The notes: a model not told the origin generated them from the sequence alone. 64,000 bases of DNA from Brevundimonas subvibrioides (GCF_002280785.1 NZ_NCEQ01000013.1:1-64000); one strand, 5' to 3'. Shown: positions 39,340-48,181, counted from the stretch's first letter. Numbers and translations are program-made.

Positions 39340-39699
39340 CTACTTCCGCGCCTTGCGGGCGGCGTATTTGGCGTCGCGGGCGGCCTTCTGCTCTTCCTTG
39401 GTGAGCTGCTTGCGCTCCTTGCGATTTGCGCGCTTCTCGGCCTCGACGGCCTCCTCGGATTCACGTTCGGCGGCCAGACGCTCGGCGTCACGGTCGGCCT
39501 TGAGCCGACGCTCTTCGGCTTTTGCAGCCTCGTGCTGGAGACGCAGGGCCTCCTTCTCGGCCGCGCGCTTCTCAGCCAGCTTGTCGAACTCGGGATCGGG
39601 CGCGGCGGCCTTGGGCTTGAACTTGGCCAGCAGAGCCTTCTTGGCCTCCTGCTGGGTGCTGATGCGGTCGTTGAAGCCGGTCTGTTTCAGATCTCTCAT
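39340..39699 (-). CDS. DUF6481-like small charged protein
   Basis: A 119-residue protein made almost wholly of charged helix: MRDLKQTGFNDRISTQQEAKKAL, a conserved-looking N-terminus, then long Lys/Glu/Arg/Ala stretches that form a coiled coil, ending KYAARKARK. This matches the DUF6481 type found in Caulobacterales and Sphingomonadales; function unknown, RNA or nucleoid binding possible from charge. The start at 39699 begins the recognised pattern; the longer frame from 39765 is Pro-rich. Confidence 0.75.
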   Translation of the reverse strand: MRDLKQTGFNDRISTQQEAKKALLAKFKPKAAAPDPEFDKLAEKRAAEKEALRLQHEAAKAEERRLKADRDAERLAAERESEEAVEAEKRANRKERKQLTKEEQKAARDAKYAARKARK

Positions 39700-39928
39700 G
39701 CGGTCGGTCGGTCGTCCTTCGAGGGGTGGGCCCGTCGCCGGAGAGGCGCGGGCGGGGATCGCCACGGCGTCCGGGCGTCGGCAAAGCCGAAATGGAGCCG
39801 TAAATCAAGCGCGCGCGTCTCTTAATCGACGAACGGAGCCGTTCTTCGGCCGACCGTCATCGCCGGGACGCACCCGCGCGGCGATCCCCCAGATAGGCGT
39901 CGGGGGCCCCGACGCCAAGTCCAATCGC

Positions 39929-40111
39929 TCAATCCGGGCGAGCGGCGCCGGCCGCTCCGCCGACGGCCGCGCCGACCGGACCGGCCACGACGGCCCCCGC
40001 GATGGCTCCGGTGGCGGCGCGCTGTTCAGTGGTGTGGCCACAGGCCGAAAGGGCGGTCGCGCCGAGGGCGAGGGCGGCCAGGGTTGCGGCGGAGACAAGG
40101 GAAGAGCGCAT
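39929..40111 (-). CDS. Small glycine-zipper lipoprotein
   Basis: A 60-residue protein. The signal peptide ends in lipobox LSAC (Cys24), and the remainder is a glycine zipper (ATGAIAGAVVAGPVGAAVGGAAGA). This is a common type of tiny outer-membrane lipoprotein in alphaproteobacteria. Function is unknown. It stands alone; a 456-base region without a supported gene separates it from the next gene upstream. Confidence 0.78.
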   Translation of the reverse strand: MRSSLVSAATLAALALGATALSACGHTTEQRAATGAIAGAVVAGPVGAAVGGAAGAARPD

Positions 40112-40567
40112 GGGACGGGTCCTGCATCTTGGTTAAGGTCACGCTTGAACGCCCTCCCGCCGACGCCGTTCCCTGAACAACCATAGCGACAGGTCAGCGC
40201 CCATTTCCCGAGATCGCGAATACAATAGAAATTAGGCGCGAAAGCATGACCGGCCACATTAACCCCGACGGCAAGTCTGAACTGTGCAAACCGATACGGT
40301 ATTCATGACGAAACCCGCCTCGCTGTGCCGGTCAAGCGTTACGTCAGTCTTGAGGAAACCTGCAAACCCGTCACAATTGCTGCGCTGCAGCGACAACTTG
40401 CGAATCAAACACATTGAGGCCATAAACGGGTGGCTTAAGGCCCATCCTTCGGCGGTCACCTGTTCATCGACCGTCGATTCGCAAACCGGAACGCGATTCA
40501 CCATATCGCCCGGTTCTGCAGACGACCCGGGGGCGACTTTTCCGCCCTGTTGAATAGGACGACGCCT
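40112..40567. other. Intergenic region with three GANTC sites
   Basis: This 456-base stretch holds no convincing gene. An 89-codon +strand ORF (40284-40553) shows no domain and unusual codon use. Three CcrM-type GANTC sites fall within 98 bases (40402-40406, 40476-40480, 40495-40499), ahead of the SleB-like gene. The region is richer in A and T than its neighbours and probably holds the divergent promoters of the lipoprotein and the hydrolase. Confidence 0.5.
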
Positions 40568-41692
40568 TTGTTCCATCCCTCGCAGCAGCGTGCGACTTCG
40601 CGCGCCGACCGTGCGGCCAGGATTCGGCCCGTACAGGCGGCAGCGGTGTTCGGCGCCCTTGTGGGTCTTGGAATCGGCTGCGCCTATCTGGGAGGGACCG
40701 TCGCGCGTGCGACGACCGTCCGCGCCCAGGCTGAACGTCTGGAAGGCGCCACCGCCGCCGGCTTCACCGAGGAAGCGCTCGCCGCCGCCGCCGGGGGCCT
40801 GGACGCCAGCGCCCTGACCATCGCCCGTCGGCACGATCCCTATACCGTCGCCGGCGGCGCCCAGCGCGACCGCCAGGCCGAACTGCTGACCGCACGTCTG
40901 GAGCAGCTTCGTCCCGACAGCACCCGCAGCGACCTGCGCCGCGCCAGCCTGACCGACATTTCCGCCGCCGCTCGTCCGTTCCGTATCGACAATGCGCTGG
41001 ACGCCTCGCGCGATCTCGAATGCCTGACCCAGGCCGCCTACTACGAGGCGCGCGGCGAGGGCTCCGACGGCATGCGCGCCGTGGTCCAGGTCGTCCTGAA
41101 CCGCGCCCGCCACCCCTCCTTCCCGCGCAGCGTCTGCGGCGTGGTGTTCCAGGGTTCCGGCCGTCGCGTCGGGTGCCAGTTCAGCTTCACCTGCGACGGG
41201 TCGATGCGCGCGCCGGTCAACCGCGCCGCCTGGAACCGGGCCCGCACCGTCGCGTCCGCCGCCCTGTCGGGCGCCGTCTATGCCGGCGTCGGCAACGCCA
41301 CCTTCTTCCATACCACGGGCGTCTCGCCGTCCTGGCGCAACAGCTTCCTGCGCGTCGGCCAGGTCGGCAGCCATATCTTCTATCGTTTCGGCGGCCGGGC
41401 CGGCTCGTCCAACGCCTTCAGCTACGCCGCTCGCGGCTCGACCGGCGCGGACGTCCAGCGCGCCGTCTATGCCGGCATCGATCCGGGCGAGACGGTCCGT
41501 CAGGCGGGCCAGGCGATCGCCTACACCGCCCTGCTGGCCCAGGAAAACATGACGTCCGGCAATGAGACGGCCGCGGCTGTGACCGAGGCGCCGGCGCCGG
41601 CCCTCAAGCCCGCGCCTCTGGCGACGCCCGTCTCCGGTTCGACCCAGCCGACCGCCGTGGACTCCGCCGTCGGCAGCGCACCTCAGGTCTGA
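40568..41692 (+). CDS. SleB-like cell wall hydrolase, copy 2
   Basis: A 374-residue envelope protein, paralogous to the one at 33987. It has one N-terminal hydrophobic helix (AAAVFGALVGLGIGCAYLGG), then a hydrolase domain near residues 145-270 with ECLTQAAYYEARGEGSDGM, the catalytic Glu in YYEA, and CQFSFTCDGSM, ending in an Ala/Pro-rich tail. No ATG lies near the start: TTG codons at 40550 and 40568 are the candidates. The one at 40568 has AGGA eight bases upstream. The last 10 bases overlap the 3' end of the small minus-strand gene. Confidence 0.87.
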   Translation: MFHPSQQRATSRADRAARIRPVQAAAVFGALVGLGIGCAYLGGTVARATTVRAQAERLEGATAAGFTEEALAAAAGGLDASALTIARRHDPYTVAGGAQRDRQAELLTARLEQLRPDSTRSDLRRASLTDISAAARPFRIDNALDASRDLECLTQAAYYEARGEGSDGMRAVVQVVLNRARHPSFPRSVCGVVFQGSGRRVGCQFSFTCDGSMRAPVNRAAWNRARTVASAALSGAVYAGVGNATFFHTTGVSPSWRNSFLRVGQVGSHIFYRFGGRAGSSNAFSYAARGSTGADVQRAVYAGIDPGETVRQAGQAIAYTALLAQENMTSGNETAAAVTEAPAPALKPAPLATPVSGSTQPTAVDSAVGSAPQV

Positions 41693-41916
41693 TCGACCGC
41701 CGGGCGTTCCTGGACCTGCCAGTGAATGGTCAGGTTCTGCCTCAGGTTTCCGTAGCGACCCTGCCGGCGCGGATCGATGTCGGCGTCGCCCGGGTCGGCC
41801 GACGGCACGCCGGTCTCGCTCTCGCGACGATCCGACAATTCGGCGTCCTCGACGGAGGCCGCGCCTTGGTCGACGAAGTTGCGTTGTTCCTTGGGACTCT
41901 TCGGGGCCGGGGCGAT
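41683..41916 (-). CDS. Small conserved-looking protein with apparent ATC start
   Basis: I translated this strand by hand. A 77-codon frame begins with ATC six bases after a strong AAGGAG and reads IAPAPKSPKEQRNFVDQG, SVEDAELSDRRESETG, then DPGDAD and QGRYGNLRQNLTIHWQ to a TGA at 41683. The composition is that of a soluble, disordered, acidic protein, and the pattern resembles a small family I recall from alphaproteobacteria, which needs a database check. No ATG, GTG or TTG precedes the first conserved part; an internal TTG comes only at codon 27. Either ATC is a rare start or the start codon is mutated. Confidence 0.66.
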   Translation of the reverse strand: MAPAPKSPKEQRNFVDQGAASVEDAELSDRRESETGVPSADPGDADIDPRRQGRYGNLRQNLTIHWQVQERPAVDQT

Positions 41917-41969
41917 GAGACTCTCCTTCTGATCTGAAGCAGAAAACCCTTCGGCGCCTCGCCCGTTCC

Positions 41970-42836
41970 TCAGAAAGCGTCCAGGCCGATGTCGAGAACC
42001 GGCGCCGAATGCGTCAGGGCCCCCACGGAAATCACGTCGACGCCGGTCTCGGCAATGCCGCGCACGGTGGTCAGATTGACCCCGCCCGAGGCCTCCAGAA
42101 CCACGTGATGTCCGCCCTCGCGCCGACGCTTCACCGCCTCGGCCAGTTCGGCGTTGTCGAAATTGTCGAGCATGATCACGTCCGGTCCCTGCCCCTGCGC
42201 GACCAGCGCCAGGGCCTGATCAAACTGGGCCAGGCCGTCGACCTCCAGCTCGATCTTCATCAGATGACCGGCCTGCGCGCGGGCGGCCTTCACCGCCTCG
42301 ACCACCCCGCCGCAGACGACGACGTGATTGTCCTTGATCAGGATGGCGTCATCCAGTCCGAAGCGATGGTTGACCCCGCCGCCGCAACGCACCGCGTGCT
42401 TCTCCAGGCCGCGCAGACCCGGGGTGGTCTTGCGCGTATCCGCGATCCGGGCGCCCGTTCCGGCGACCGCCTCGACATAGGTCCGGGTCAGGGTCGCGAC
42501 GCCGCACATCCGCCCGAGCAGGTTCAGCGCCGTCCGTTCGGCCGACAGGAAGGCCCGCGCGTCCGCCTCGACCTCGGCCAGGACCGCGCCCGCTTCGAAG
42601 ACCGCCCCGTCCCTTATCCGCAGATCGACCGAGGCCTTCGGATCCATCTCCAGCACCGTCAGCCGCACACAGTCGATGCCGGCCAGCACGCCGGGCTTCC
42701 GCGCCGCGAACCGCGCCCGCATCCGCGCGCCTTCGGGGATACAGGCCTGGGCCGTCACATCGCCCGCCCGACCCAGATCCTCGGCCAGGGCCATGCGGAT
42801 GACGGGCAGGATCAATATGTCCGGAAGCCCGCTCAT
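41970..42836 (-). CDS. nadC: Quinolinate phosphoribosyltransferase
   Basis: Converts quinolinate and PRPP to nicotinate mononucleotide, the third step of de novo NAD synthesis. The 288 residues show AEDLGRAGDVTA near the N-terminus, the TRKTTPGLRGLEKHAVRCGGG segment (split here for length: TRKTTPGLR and EKHAVRCGG), HRFGLDDAILIKDNH, then VDGLAQ and LEASGGVNL in the barrel. All active-site Arg and Lys motifs are present. Its ATG overlaps the nadB stop as ATGA, so it is translated from the nadA-M50-nadB-nadC transcript. Confidence 0.96.
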   Translation of the reverse strand: MSGLPDILILPVIRMALAEDLGRAGDVTAQACIPEGARMRARFAARKPGVLAGIDCVRLTVLEMDPKASVDLRIRDGAVFEAGAVLAEVEADARAFLSAERTALNLLGRMCGVATLTRTYVEAVAGTGARIADTRKTTPGLRGLEKHAVRCGGGVNHRFGLDDAILIKDNHVVVCGGVVEAVKAARAQAGHLMKIELEVDGLAQFDQALALVAQGQGPDVIMLDNFDNAELAEAVKRRREGGHHVVLEASGGVNLTTVRGIAETGVDVISVGALTHSAPVLDIGLDAF

Positions 42837-44332
42837 GCCGCCACCGTCTGCAGGATGTCGCGCCGGAGGCGGGTATGCACCGGGGTCGTCGCCGTCCCGG
42901 GATAGTCCGAACGATAGTGGCCGCCCCGGCTCTCGCGCCGGGCCAGGGCCGCCTCGGCGATCAGCCGCGCCGCGACCAGTGCCGGCGGTGCGCCGTGGGC
43001 CGCCTCCAGCCGGTCGATCAGGGCGATCAGCCGCGTCAGGCCGATCGCATCCCGCACCACGCCCGCGTCCGCGCTCATCGCCGCGCGCAGCTCGGCATGG
43101 GCCGCTTGGGGCAGGTCACTCACGACTGCGCCGACGACCACCGGTCCCTTGACTGCTGCCTGTCTGGCCGCCTCGCGCCCCGTCCGCCGCCCGAAGGCTG
43201 CAGCCTCCAGCAGGGAGTTGGACGCCAGCCGGTTGGCGCCGTGCACCCCTGTCGCCGCACATTCGCCGACGGCGTAGAGGCCTTCGAGCGAGGTCCTGCC
43301 GTCCGGATCGGCCGCGATCCCGCCCATGTGATAGTGGGCCGCCGCCGCCACAGGAATCGGGGTCACGCGGGGGTCCAGACCCGCCTGCATACAGGCCGCG
43401 AACACGGCCGGGAACTCGGTGGGGAAATGGTCGCCGACGGCTGTGCGCGCGTCGAGGAAGGCTCCGCGCCCGGCCGCCCGCGCGGCGTGCACCGCCCGCG
43501 CCACCACGTCCCTCGCCTTCAGGTCCGCACCGTCGGCGTCGCCCAGAAGGAACCGCCCGTCCCGGTCGATCAGCCTCGCCCCCTCGCCCCGCAGGGCCTC
43601 GGTCGCCAGCGGCATCGGATCGACGCCGACGTCGATGGCGGTGGGGTGGAACTGCACGAACTCGGGATCGAGGATTTCCGCCCCTGCCGCCCAGGCCAGG
43701 GCCATGCCCTCGCCCTTCAGCGCCACCGGCGTGGTCGTCGCGCCGAACAGGCCGCCCGCCCCGCCGGTCGCCAGCACCACAGCCGGGGCGAGGACCTCGA
43801 CCATGCGACCGCCCGGATGCTCGATCACCGCGCCGCGCACCCGACCGGTCCCGTCCTGAATCAGGGCGCGCAGTCGCGCGTCCTCCCAGACAGTGATGTG
43901 AGAGGCGGCCCGCACCGAGGCCACCAGCGCCGACAGGATCGCCCGACCTGCGCCGTCGCCGCCGACCCGGGCGACGCGGGCCATCGAATGGGCCGCCTCG
44001 AGACTGACGGAGAACTCGCCCGCGGCGTCCCGGTCGAACGGCGCGCCGAGAGACGCCAGCCATTCGACGGTCGCCCTGCCTTCATCGGTCAGGACCTCGG
44101 CCGCATGGTGGTCGACAAGGCCGGCGCCCGCCGCCTCGGTGTCCTTAAGGTGCAGGGCCGGAGCGTCGTCTTTCGACAGGGCCGCAGCCACGCCGCCCTG
44201 GGCCCAGGCGCTGGACGCGGCCTGAAGCAGGGGCGCGGGGCTGACGACAATGACAGGCGCGGGGGCTGCCGAAAGCGCGGCCGACAATCCGGCCAGGCCG
44301 CCGCCGATGATCAGCGGACCGTCATGGTGCAT
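42833..44332 (-). CDS. nadB: L-aspartate oxidase
   Basis: FAD enzyme making iminoaspartate for NadA. The 499 residues begin MHHDGPLIIGGGLAGLSAAL with the dinucleotide-binding fold. The conserved SSAWAQGGVAAAL, the active-site region EFVQFHPTAI, RGEGARLIDRDGRF and HYHMGGIAADPDGRTSLEGLYAVGECA (in parts) follow, then GANRLASNSLLEAAAFG. The ATG at 44332 begins at the fold; the long upstream open frame is antisense or out-of-frame to the M50 gene. It lies five bases after that gene's stop and overlaps nadC by four. Confidence 0.95.
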   Translation of the reverse strand: MHHDGPLIIGGGLAGLSAALSAAPAPVIVVSPAPLLQAASSAWAQGGVAAALSKDDAPALHLKDTEAAGAGLVDHHAAEVLTDEGRATVEWLASLGAPFDRDAAGEFSVSLEAAHSMARVARVGGDGAGRAILSALVASVRAASHITVWEDARLRALIQDGTGRVRGAVIEHPGGRMVEVLAPAVVLATGGAGGLFGATTTPVALKGEGMALAWAAGAEILDPEFVQFHPTAIDVGVDPMPLATEALRGEGARLIDRDGRFLLGDADGADLKARDVVARAVHAARAAGRGAFLDARTAVGDHFPTEFPAVFAACMQAGLDPRVTPIPVAAAAHYHMGGIAADPDGRTSLEGLYAVGECAATGVHGANRLASNSLLEAAAFGRRTGREAARQAAVKGPVVVGAVVSDLPQAAHAELRAAMSADAGVVRDAIGLTRLIALIDRLEAAHGAPPALVAARLIAEAALARRESRGGHYRSDYPGTATTPVHTRLRRDILQTVAA

Positions 44333-44337
44333 CCGGC

Positions 44338-45180
44338 TCACCGGTCGAAGCCGATGAAGCGGGCGGCGATCTCGAATGCGCCCTGGGGCGAGCCCTCGGC
44401 TAACGGCAACAGGACGCCGATCGCGGCGGCCCCGCACAGGGCGCCGGTCAGAAGGAACAGGACCAGAGACTTGCCGGCCTCCGGCCAGGTCAGCTTCTTC
44501 TCGCCCGGCCGCCATGCGCCGCGACGCAGGGATCCCAGGATCGCGATGGCCAGGAAGACCGCGAGGATGTAGCGCCCCGTCGAGACGCCCCACCAGACCG
44601 CCAGCGCCCCGATGGCGATCAGGGCGGCCTTCTCGACCATCGGATCGATGCGGGCCAGCACAGGCCCGAGCGCCTTGGAGCCGTCCAGGGGCGGCGCGGG
44701 CGCCAGGTTCACCAGATTGATCATGGCGATGAAGAAGGCGCCCAGCATCCACTCCTGATCGCCGGTCGCGAACCACAGGCCGACGGCGGGCAGGACGGCG
44801 AGCAGGCCGAATGCCGGTCCGGCCAGCGACACCAGCACCCCGTGCCATTCGCTCTCGGGATTGCGCTGACCTCGCGCCAGCCCTCCGAGGAAGGGAATGA
44901 TGTAGATCTTTGCCGGACCCATTCCGAGCCGGTTCATCGCCAGAACATGACCATATTCGTGCACGAACAGGCCGAAGATCGCCGCGACCGCGACGACCCA
45001 GCTGCCGCTCATCAGCCAGATGAAGCCGCCGAGCAGCAGGGTCGAACCGATCGCCCACGGCAGGCTCTGGCCCTTGTCGATGACCGGCGCGCCCGGGCTG
45101 GACTGCGGAACTGCGGTCGTTGGTTGCGCGACCGGCTTCGGCGTGGAACCGTCGCGCGATCCCCAGGGGCCATCCGTCAT
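44338..45180 (-). CDS. M50-family membrane zinc metalloprotease (site-2 protease type)
   Basis: A 280-residue inner-membrane protein with about six helices. The zinc motif HEYGH is at 74-78 within helix 1 (FGLFVHEYGHVLAMNRLGMG), and the second motif NLAPAPPLDGSKAL supplies the third ligand Asp, as in the rhomboid-unrelated S2P family. The N-terminal 40 residues are Pro/Ser-rich and cytoplasmic. Start ATG overlaps the nadA stop; the stop is five bases before nadB. S2P enzymes cleave membrane-bound regulators, so a role in signalling is possible; its place inside the NAD operon is unexplained. Confidence 0.9.
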   Translation of the reverse strand: MTDGPWGSRDGSTPKPVAQPTTAVPQSSPGAPVIDKGQSLPWAIGSTLLLGGFIWLMSGSWVVAVAAIFGLFVHEYGHVLAMNRLGMGPAKIYIIPFLGGLARGQRNPESEWHGVLVSLAGPAFGLLAVLPAVGLWFATGDQEWMLGAFFIAMINLVNLAPAPPLDGSKALGPVLARIDPMVEKAALIAIGALAVWWGVSTGRYILAVFLAIAILGSLRRGAWRPGEKKLTWPEAGKSLVLFLLTGALCGAAAIGVLLPLAEGSPQGAFEIAARFIGFDR

Positions 45181-46262
45181 ATCAGCTCCACCGCGACATG
45201 GTGCTTCGCCTTGACCATGTCGTAGCGCGCCGGGATCGCCGGCGGCGGCAGGTCGATCATTCGCTGCACGGCGAGCGCGGCTTTCGCGATCATCTCTTCC
45301 GGCACCGTGACCTCGAACTTCATGTCGCGCAGGCAGTCGCGGATGTTCTCCAGCGTGATCCGCTTCATATAGGGGCACATGTTGCACGGGCCGATGAAGT
45401 TCACCTCCGGCACGTCGCCCTTGATGTTGGCGGCCATCGAGCATTCGGTGATCAGCACCACCTGCTTCGGCTTTCTGGACATCACATAGTCGGTCATCGC
45501 CGCCGTCGAGCCGGCGAAGTCGGCGGCCGCCAGCACGTCCTCAGGACACTCGGGGTGGGCGAGAATCTGGGCGCCCGGATAGGCCTCGCGCATCTCGGCG
45601 ATGTCGGCGGCGGTGAACCGCTCATGCACGATGCAGCGGCCCTTCCAGGCGATGATGCCGATGTTGGTCTGGGCCGCCACGTTGCGGGCCAGGAACTCGT
45701 CGGGGATCAGGATGACGCGGTCGACGCCCCATTCCCTGGCCGCCCACTCCACCACCTGAACGGCGTTGGCCGAGGTGCAGCAGATGTCGGTCTCGGCCTT
45801 CACGTCGGCCGTGGTGTTCACATAGGTGACGACCGGCAGCCCGGGATATTTCTGCTTGATCAGGCGAACGTCCGCGCCGGTGATCGCCTCGGCCAGCGAA
45901 CAGCCCGCCTTCAGGTCGGGAATCAGAACGGTCTTTTCGGGGCTCAGGATTTTCGAGGTCTCGGCCATGAAGTGCACGCCCGCCTGGACGATCACCTTCG
46001 CGTTCGACCGCGCGGCCTCCTTGGCCAGGCCCAGGCTGTCGCCGACATAGTCGCCGACGCCGTGGAAGATGTCGGGCGTCATATAGTTGTGGGCCAGGAT
46101 GACGGCGTCCCGCTCCTTCTTGAGCAGGTTGATCTCGTGGATCAGCTGGGCCTGGACCGGCCACTCCATCGGGGTGACGAATTCCTTGACCTTCTCCCAC
46201 ACGGGGGCGGTCTCGGCGGCCAATTCCGGCGACATTCCCAAGGTCTGGGCGGCATGCGCCAT
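45177..46262 (-). CDS. nadA: Quinolinate synthase
   Basis: [4Fe-4S] enzyme that condenses iminoaspartate with dihydroxyacetone phosphate to quinolinate. The protein carries the three cluster cysteines of the family, in ICCTSANAV, HPECPEDV and NMCPYMKRI, with other conserved parts VILAHNYMTPDI and MAETSKIL. Start options are GTG 46286, ATG 46271 and ATG 46262; the last is preferred because AGGGAG lies nine bases before it. First gene of the NAD operon, with a palindromic operator candidate 36 bases upstream. Confidence 0.95.
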   Translation of the reverse strand: MAHAAQTLGMSPELAAETAPVWEKVKEFVTPMEWPVQAQLIHEINLLKKERDAVILAHNYMTPDIFHGVGDYVGDSLGLAKEAARSNAKVIVQAGVHFMAETSKILSPEKTVLIPDLKAGCSLAEAITGADVRLIKQKYPGLPVVTYVNTTADVKAETDICCTSANAVQVVEWAAREWGVDRVILIPDEFLARNVAAQTNIGIIAWKGRCIVHERFTAADIAEMREAYPGAQILAHPECPEDVLAAADFAGSTAAMTDYVMSRKPKQVVLITECSMAANIKGDVPEVNFIGPCNMCPYMKRITLENIRDCLRDMKFEVTVPEEMIAKAALAVQRMIDLPPPAIPARYDMVKAKHHVAVELI

Positions 46263-46297
46263 CGACGTCATCTCCCTGGGCGACACCGCCCGAACGA

Positions 46298-46320
46298 CTT
46301 ATGCTCAACATTAGCATAAG
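46298..46320. promoter_or_regulatory. Perfect palindrome upstream of nadA, candidate NAD operator
   Basis: CTTATGCT at 46298-46305 and AGCATAAG at 46313-46320, perfect eight-base arms with a seven-base spacer. The centre is about 47 bases before the nadA start. Known NAD regulators of proteobacteria (NadQ, NrtR) bind palindromes ahead of nad genes, so this is the likely operator of the operon. Which regulator binds is inference; none lies in the window. Confidence 0.68.
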
Positions 46321-46374
46321 TGCGGTTAAGATAGGCCTGTCGGCCCGGGATGCAAGAGACCCGCTCCCTTCTTT

Positions 46375-46495
46375 CCGTGCCCCCCGGCGAAGGCCGGGGT
46401 GCAGATCAGGAACGCGGAAGTCCTGGATTGGTCACCGTCCGCCAAGGCGATCGCAGCAACTTGCAACTGCCCCCGGCCTTCGCCGGGGGGCACGG
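46375..46495. repeat. Perfect 25-bp inverted repeat pair, REP-like
   Basis: Arms 46375-46399 and 46471-46495 are exact reverse complements over 25 bases, separated by 71 bases. Each arm contains the palindromic core CCGGCGAAGGCCGG. This is the layout of a REP doublet or a small miniature element, in the gap between nadA and ilvA. The rest of 46321-46603 contains no gene I can support. Confidence 0.8.
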
Positions 46496-46603
46496 CGGAA
46501 GGGGGCGGGTTGCCAGCCTCAGCGATTTTCGGAGCGATTTTCCTTCCTTGAAACGTCTTTCGCAGGGCATATCGACCTCGAAATCGCTACAGACTGCGCC
46601 TCC

Positions 46604-48127
46604 ATGCAAGAAACTCTCCGCCGCATCCTCACCGCCAGAGTCTATGACGTGGCGATCGAGACGCCGCTCGACCCGCTGCCGCGCCTCGCCGCGCGGCTCG
46701 GCCGGCCAGTGCTGCAGAAGCGCGAGGACCTGCAGCCGATCTTCTCGTTCAAGATCCGCGGCGCCTACAACAAGATCGCCACCCTGAGCCCGGACCAGCT
46801 GGCCCGCGGCGTCATCTGCGCGTCGGCCGGCAACCATGCCCAGGGCGTCGCCTTCGCAGCGCGGCGGCGCGGCGCGGTCTCGACCATCGTCATGCCGGTC
46901 ACCACCCCGCCCATCAAGGTCGCCGCCGTGCGCGCGCTGGGCGGCAATGTCATCCTCCACGGCGACGCCTTCGACGAGGCCTTCGCCGAGGCCAGCCGCC
47001 TCGCGACAGAGACCGGCGCCGTCTTCATCCACCCCTTCGACGACCCCGACGTGATCGCCGGTCAGGGCACGGTCGGGCTGGAGATCACCCGCCAGCATTC
47101 CGAACCCATCGCCGCCATCTTCGTCCCCATCGGCGGCGGCGGCCTGGCCGCCGGCGTCGCGGCCATCGTGAAGTTCCTGCGACCGGAGACGAAGGTCATC
47201 GGCGTCGAGCCGGTCGATGCCGCCTCCATGAAGGCCGCCATCGCGGCGGGCGAGGTCGTGACCCTGGATCAGGTCGGCCTGTTCTGCGACGGCGTCGCCG
47301 TGCGCCGCGCCGGAGCCGAGACCTTCCGCCTGTGCCGTGACCTGCTGGACGAGATCGTCACCGTCGACAACGACGCGATCTGCGCCGCCATCAAGGACAT
47401 CTTCGACGACAGCCGCGCCGTCGCCGAACCCTCCGGAGCGCTCGCCCTCGCGGGCCTCAAGGCCTGGGCCGCCGCCCATCCGGAGACGGCCGAAGAGGGC
47501 GCCCTGATCGCCATCAACTCGGGCTCGAACGTCAATTTCGACCGCTTGCGCCACATCGCAGAGCGGGCCGAGATCGGCGAGGGGGCCGAGGCCCTGCTGG
47601 CCGTCGCCATGGACGACGACCGCGCCGTCTACAGCCGCTTCCTGTCGGCGCTCGATGGCCGTTCGGTGACCGAATTCAACTATCGCTGGTCTGGCGAGGG
47701 CCGCGCCCACATCTTCGTCGGCGTCGCCATCAAACAGGGGCCGCACGAGAAGGATGACCTGATCGCCGCCTTGCGCGTCGACGGCTATGCGGTCGAGGAC
47801 ATGAGCGACAACGAGACGGCGAAGCTGCACGTCCGCCACATGGTCGGCGGCCGCGCCACCGGCCTGCCGCACGAGCGTATCCTGAGGTTCGAATTCCCCG
47901 AACGTCCCGGCGCCTTCCTGCGCTTCCTCAACAGCCTGAAGCCGGCCTGGGCCCTGACCCTGTTCCACTATCGCAACCATGGCGACGATGTCGGCCGGGT
48001 GCTGGCCGGCATCTCGGTGCCGCCCGCCGAACAGCCGGCCTTGAACGTCGCGCTCGCCACGCTCGGCTATCCCTATGTCGACGAGACCGACAATCCGGCC
48101 AGCCGGCTGTTCCTCGACGGGACGTGA
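46604..48127 (+). CDS. ilvA: Threonine ammonia-lyase, biosynthetic
   Basis: PLP-dependent threonine deaminase, first step to isoleucine. The 507 residues show the PLP lysine in FSFKIRGAYNK, the phosphate-binding IGGGGLAAG, EPSGALALAG and NSGSNVNF, followed by two C-terminal regulatory ACT-like domains (near 330-410 and 425-500) that mediate isoleucine feedback in the biosynthetic enzyme; the catabolic form lacks both. The ATG at 46604 begins the recognised N-terminus (MQETLRRILTARVYDVA). Confidence 0.93.
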   Translation: MQETLRRILTARVYDVAIETPLDPLPRLAARLGRPVLQKREDLQPIFSFKIRGAYNKIATLSPDQLARGVICASAGNHAQGVAFAARRRGAVSTIVMPVTTPPIKVAAVRALGGNVILHGDAFDEAFAEASRLATETGAVFIHPFDDPDVIAGQGTVGLEITRQHSEPIAAIFVPIGGGGLAAGVAAIVKFLRPETKVIGVEPVDAASMKAAIAAGEVVTLDQVGLFCDGVAVRRAGAETFRLCRDLLDEIVTVDNDAICAAIKDIFDDSRAVAEPSGALALAGLKAWAAAHPETAEEGALIAINSGSNVNFDRLRHIAERAEIGEGAEALLAVAMDDDRAVYSRFLSALDGRSVTEFNYRWSGEGRAHIFVGVAIKQGPHEKDDLIAALRVDGYAVEDMSDNETAKLHVRHMVGGRATGLPHERILRFEFPERPGAFLRFLNSLKPAWALTLFHYRNHGDDVGRVLAGISVPPAEQPALNVALATLGYPYVDETDNPASRLFLDGT

Positions 48128-48181
48128 AGGCCCGATTCCCGGCGCTAAAGCTTGCGAAACACCTTTGGGCCAGATTGAGGC

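Noticed and set aside
40284..40553. 89-codon plus-strand frame ahead of the SleB-like gene
   Set aside because: No Shine-Dalgarno, no domain and atypical codon use; more likely the promoter and leader.
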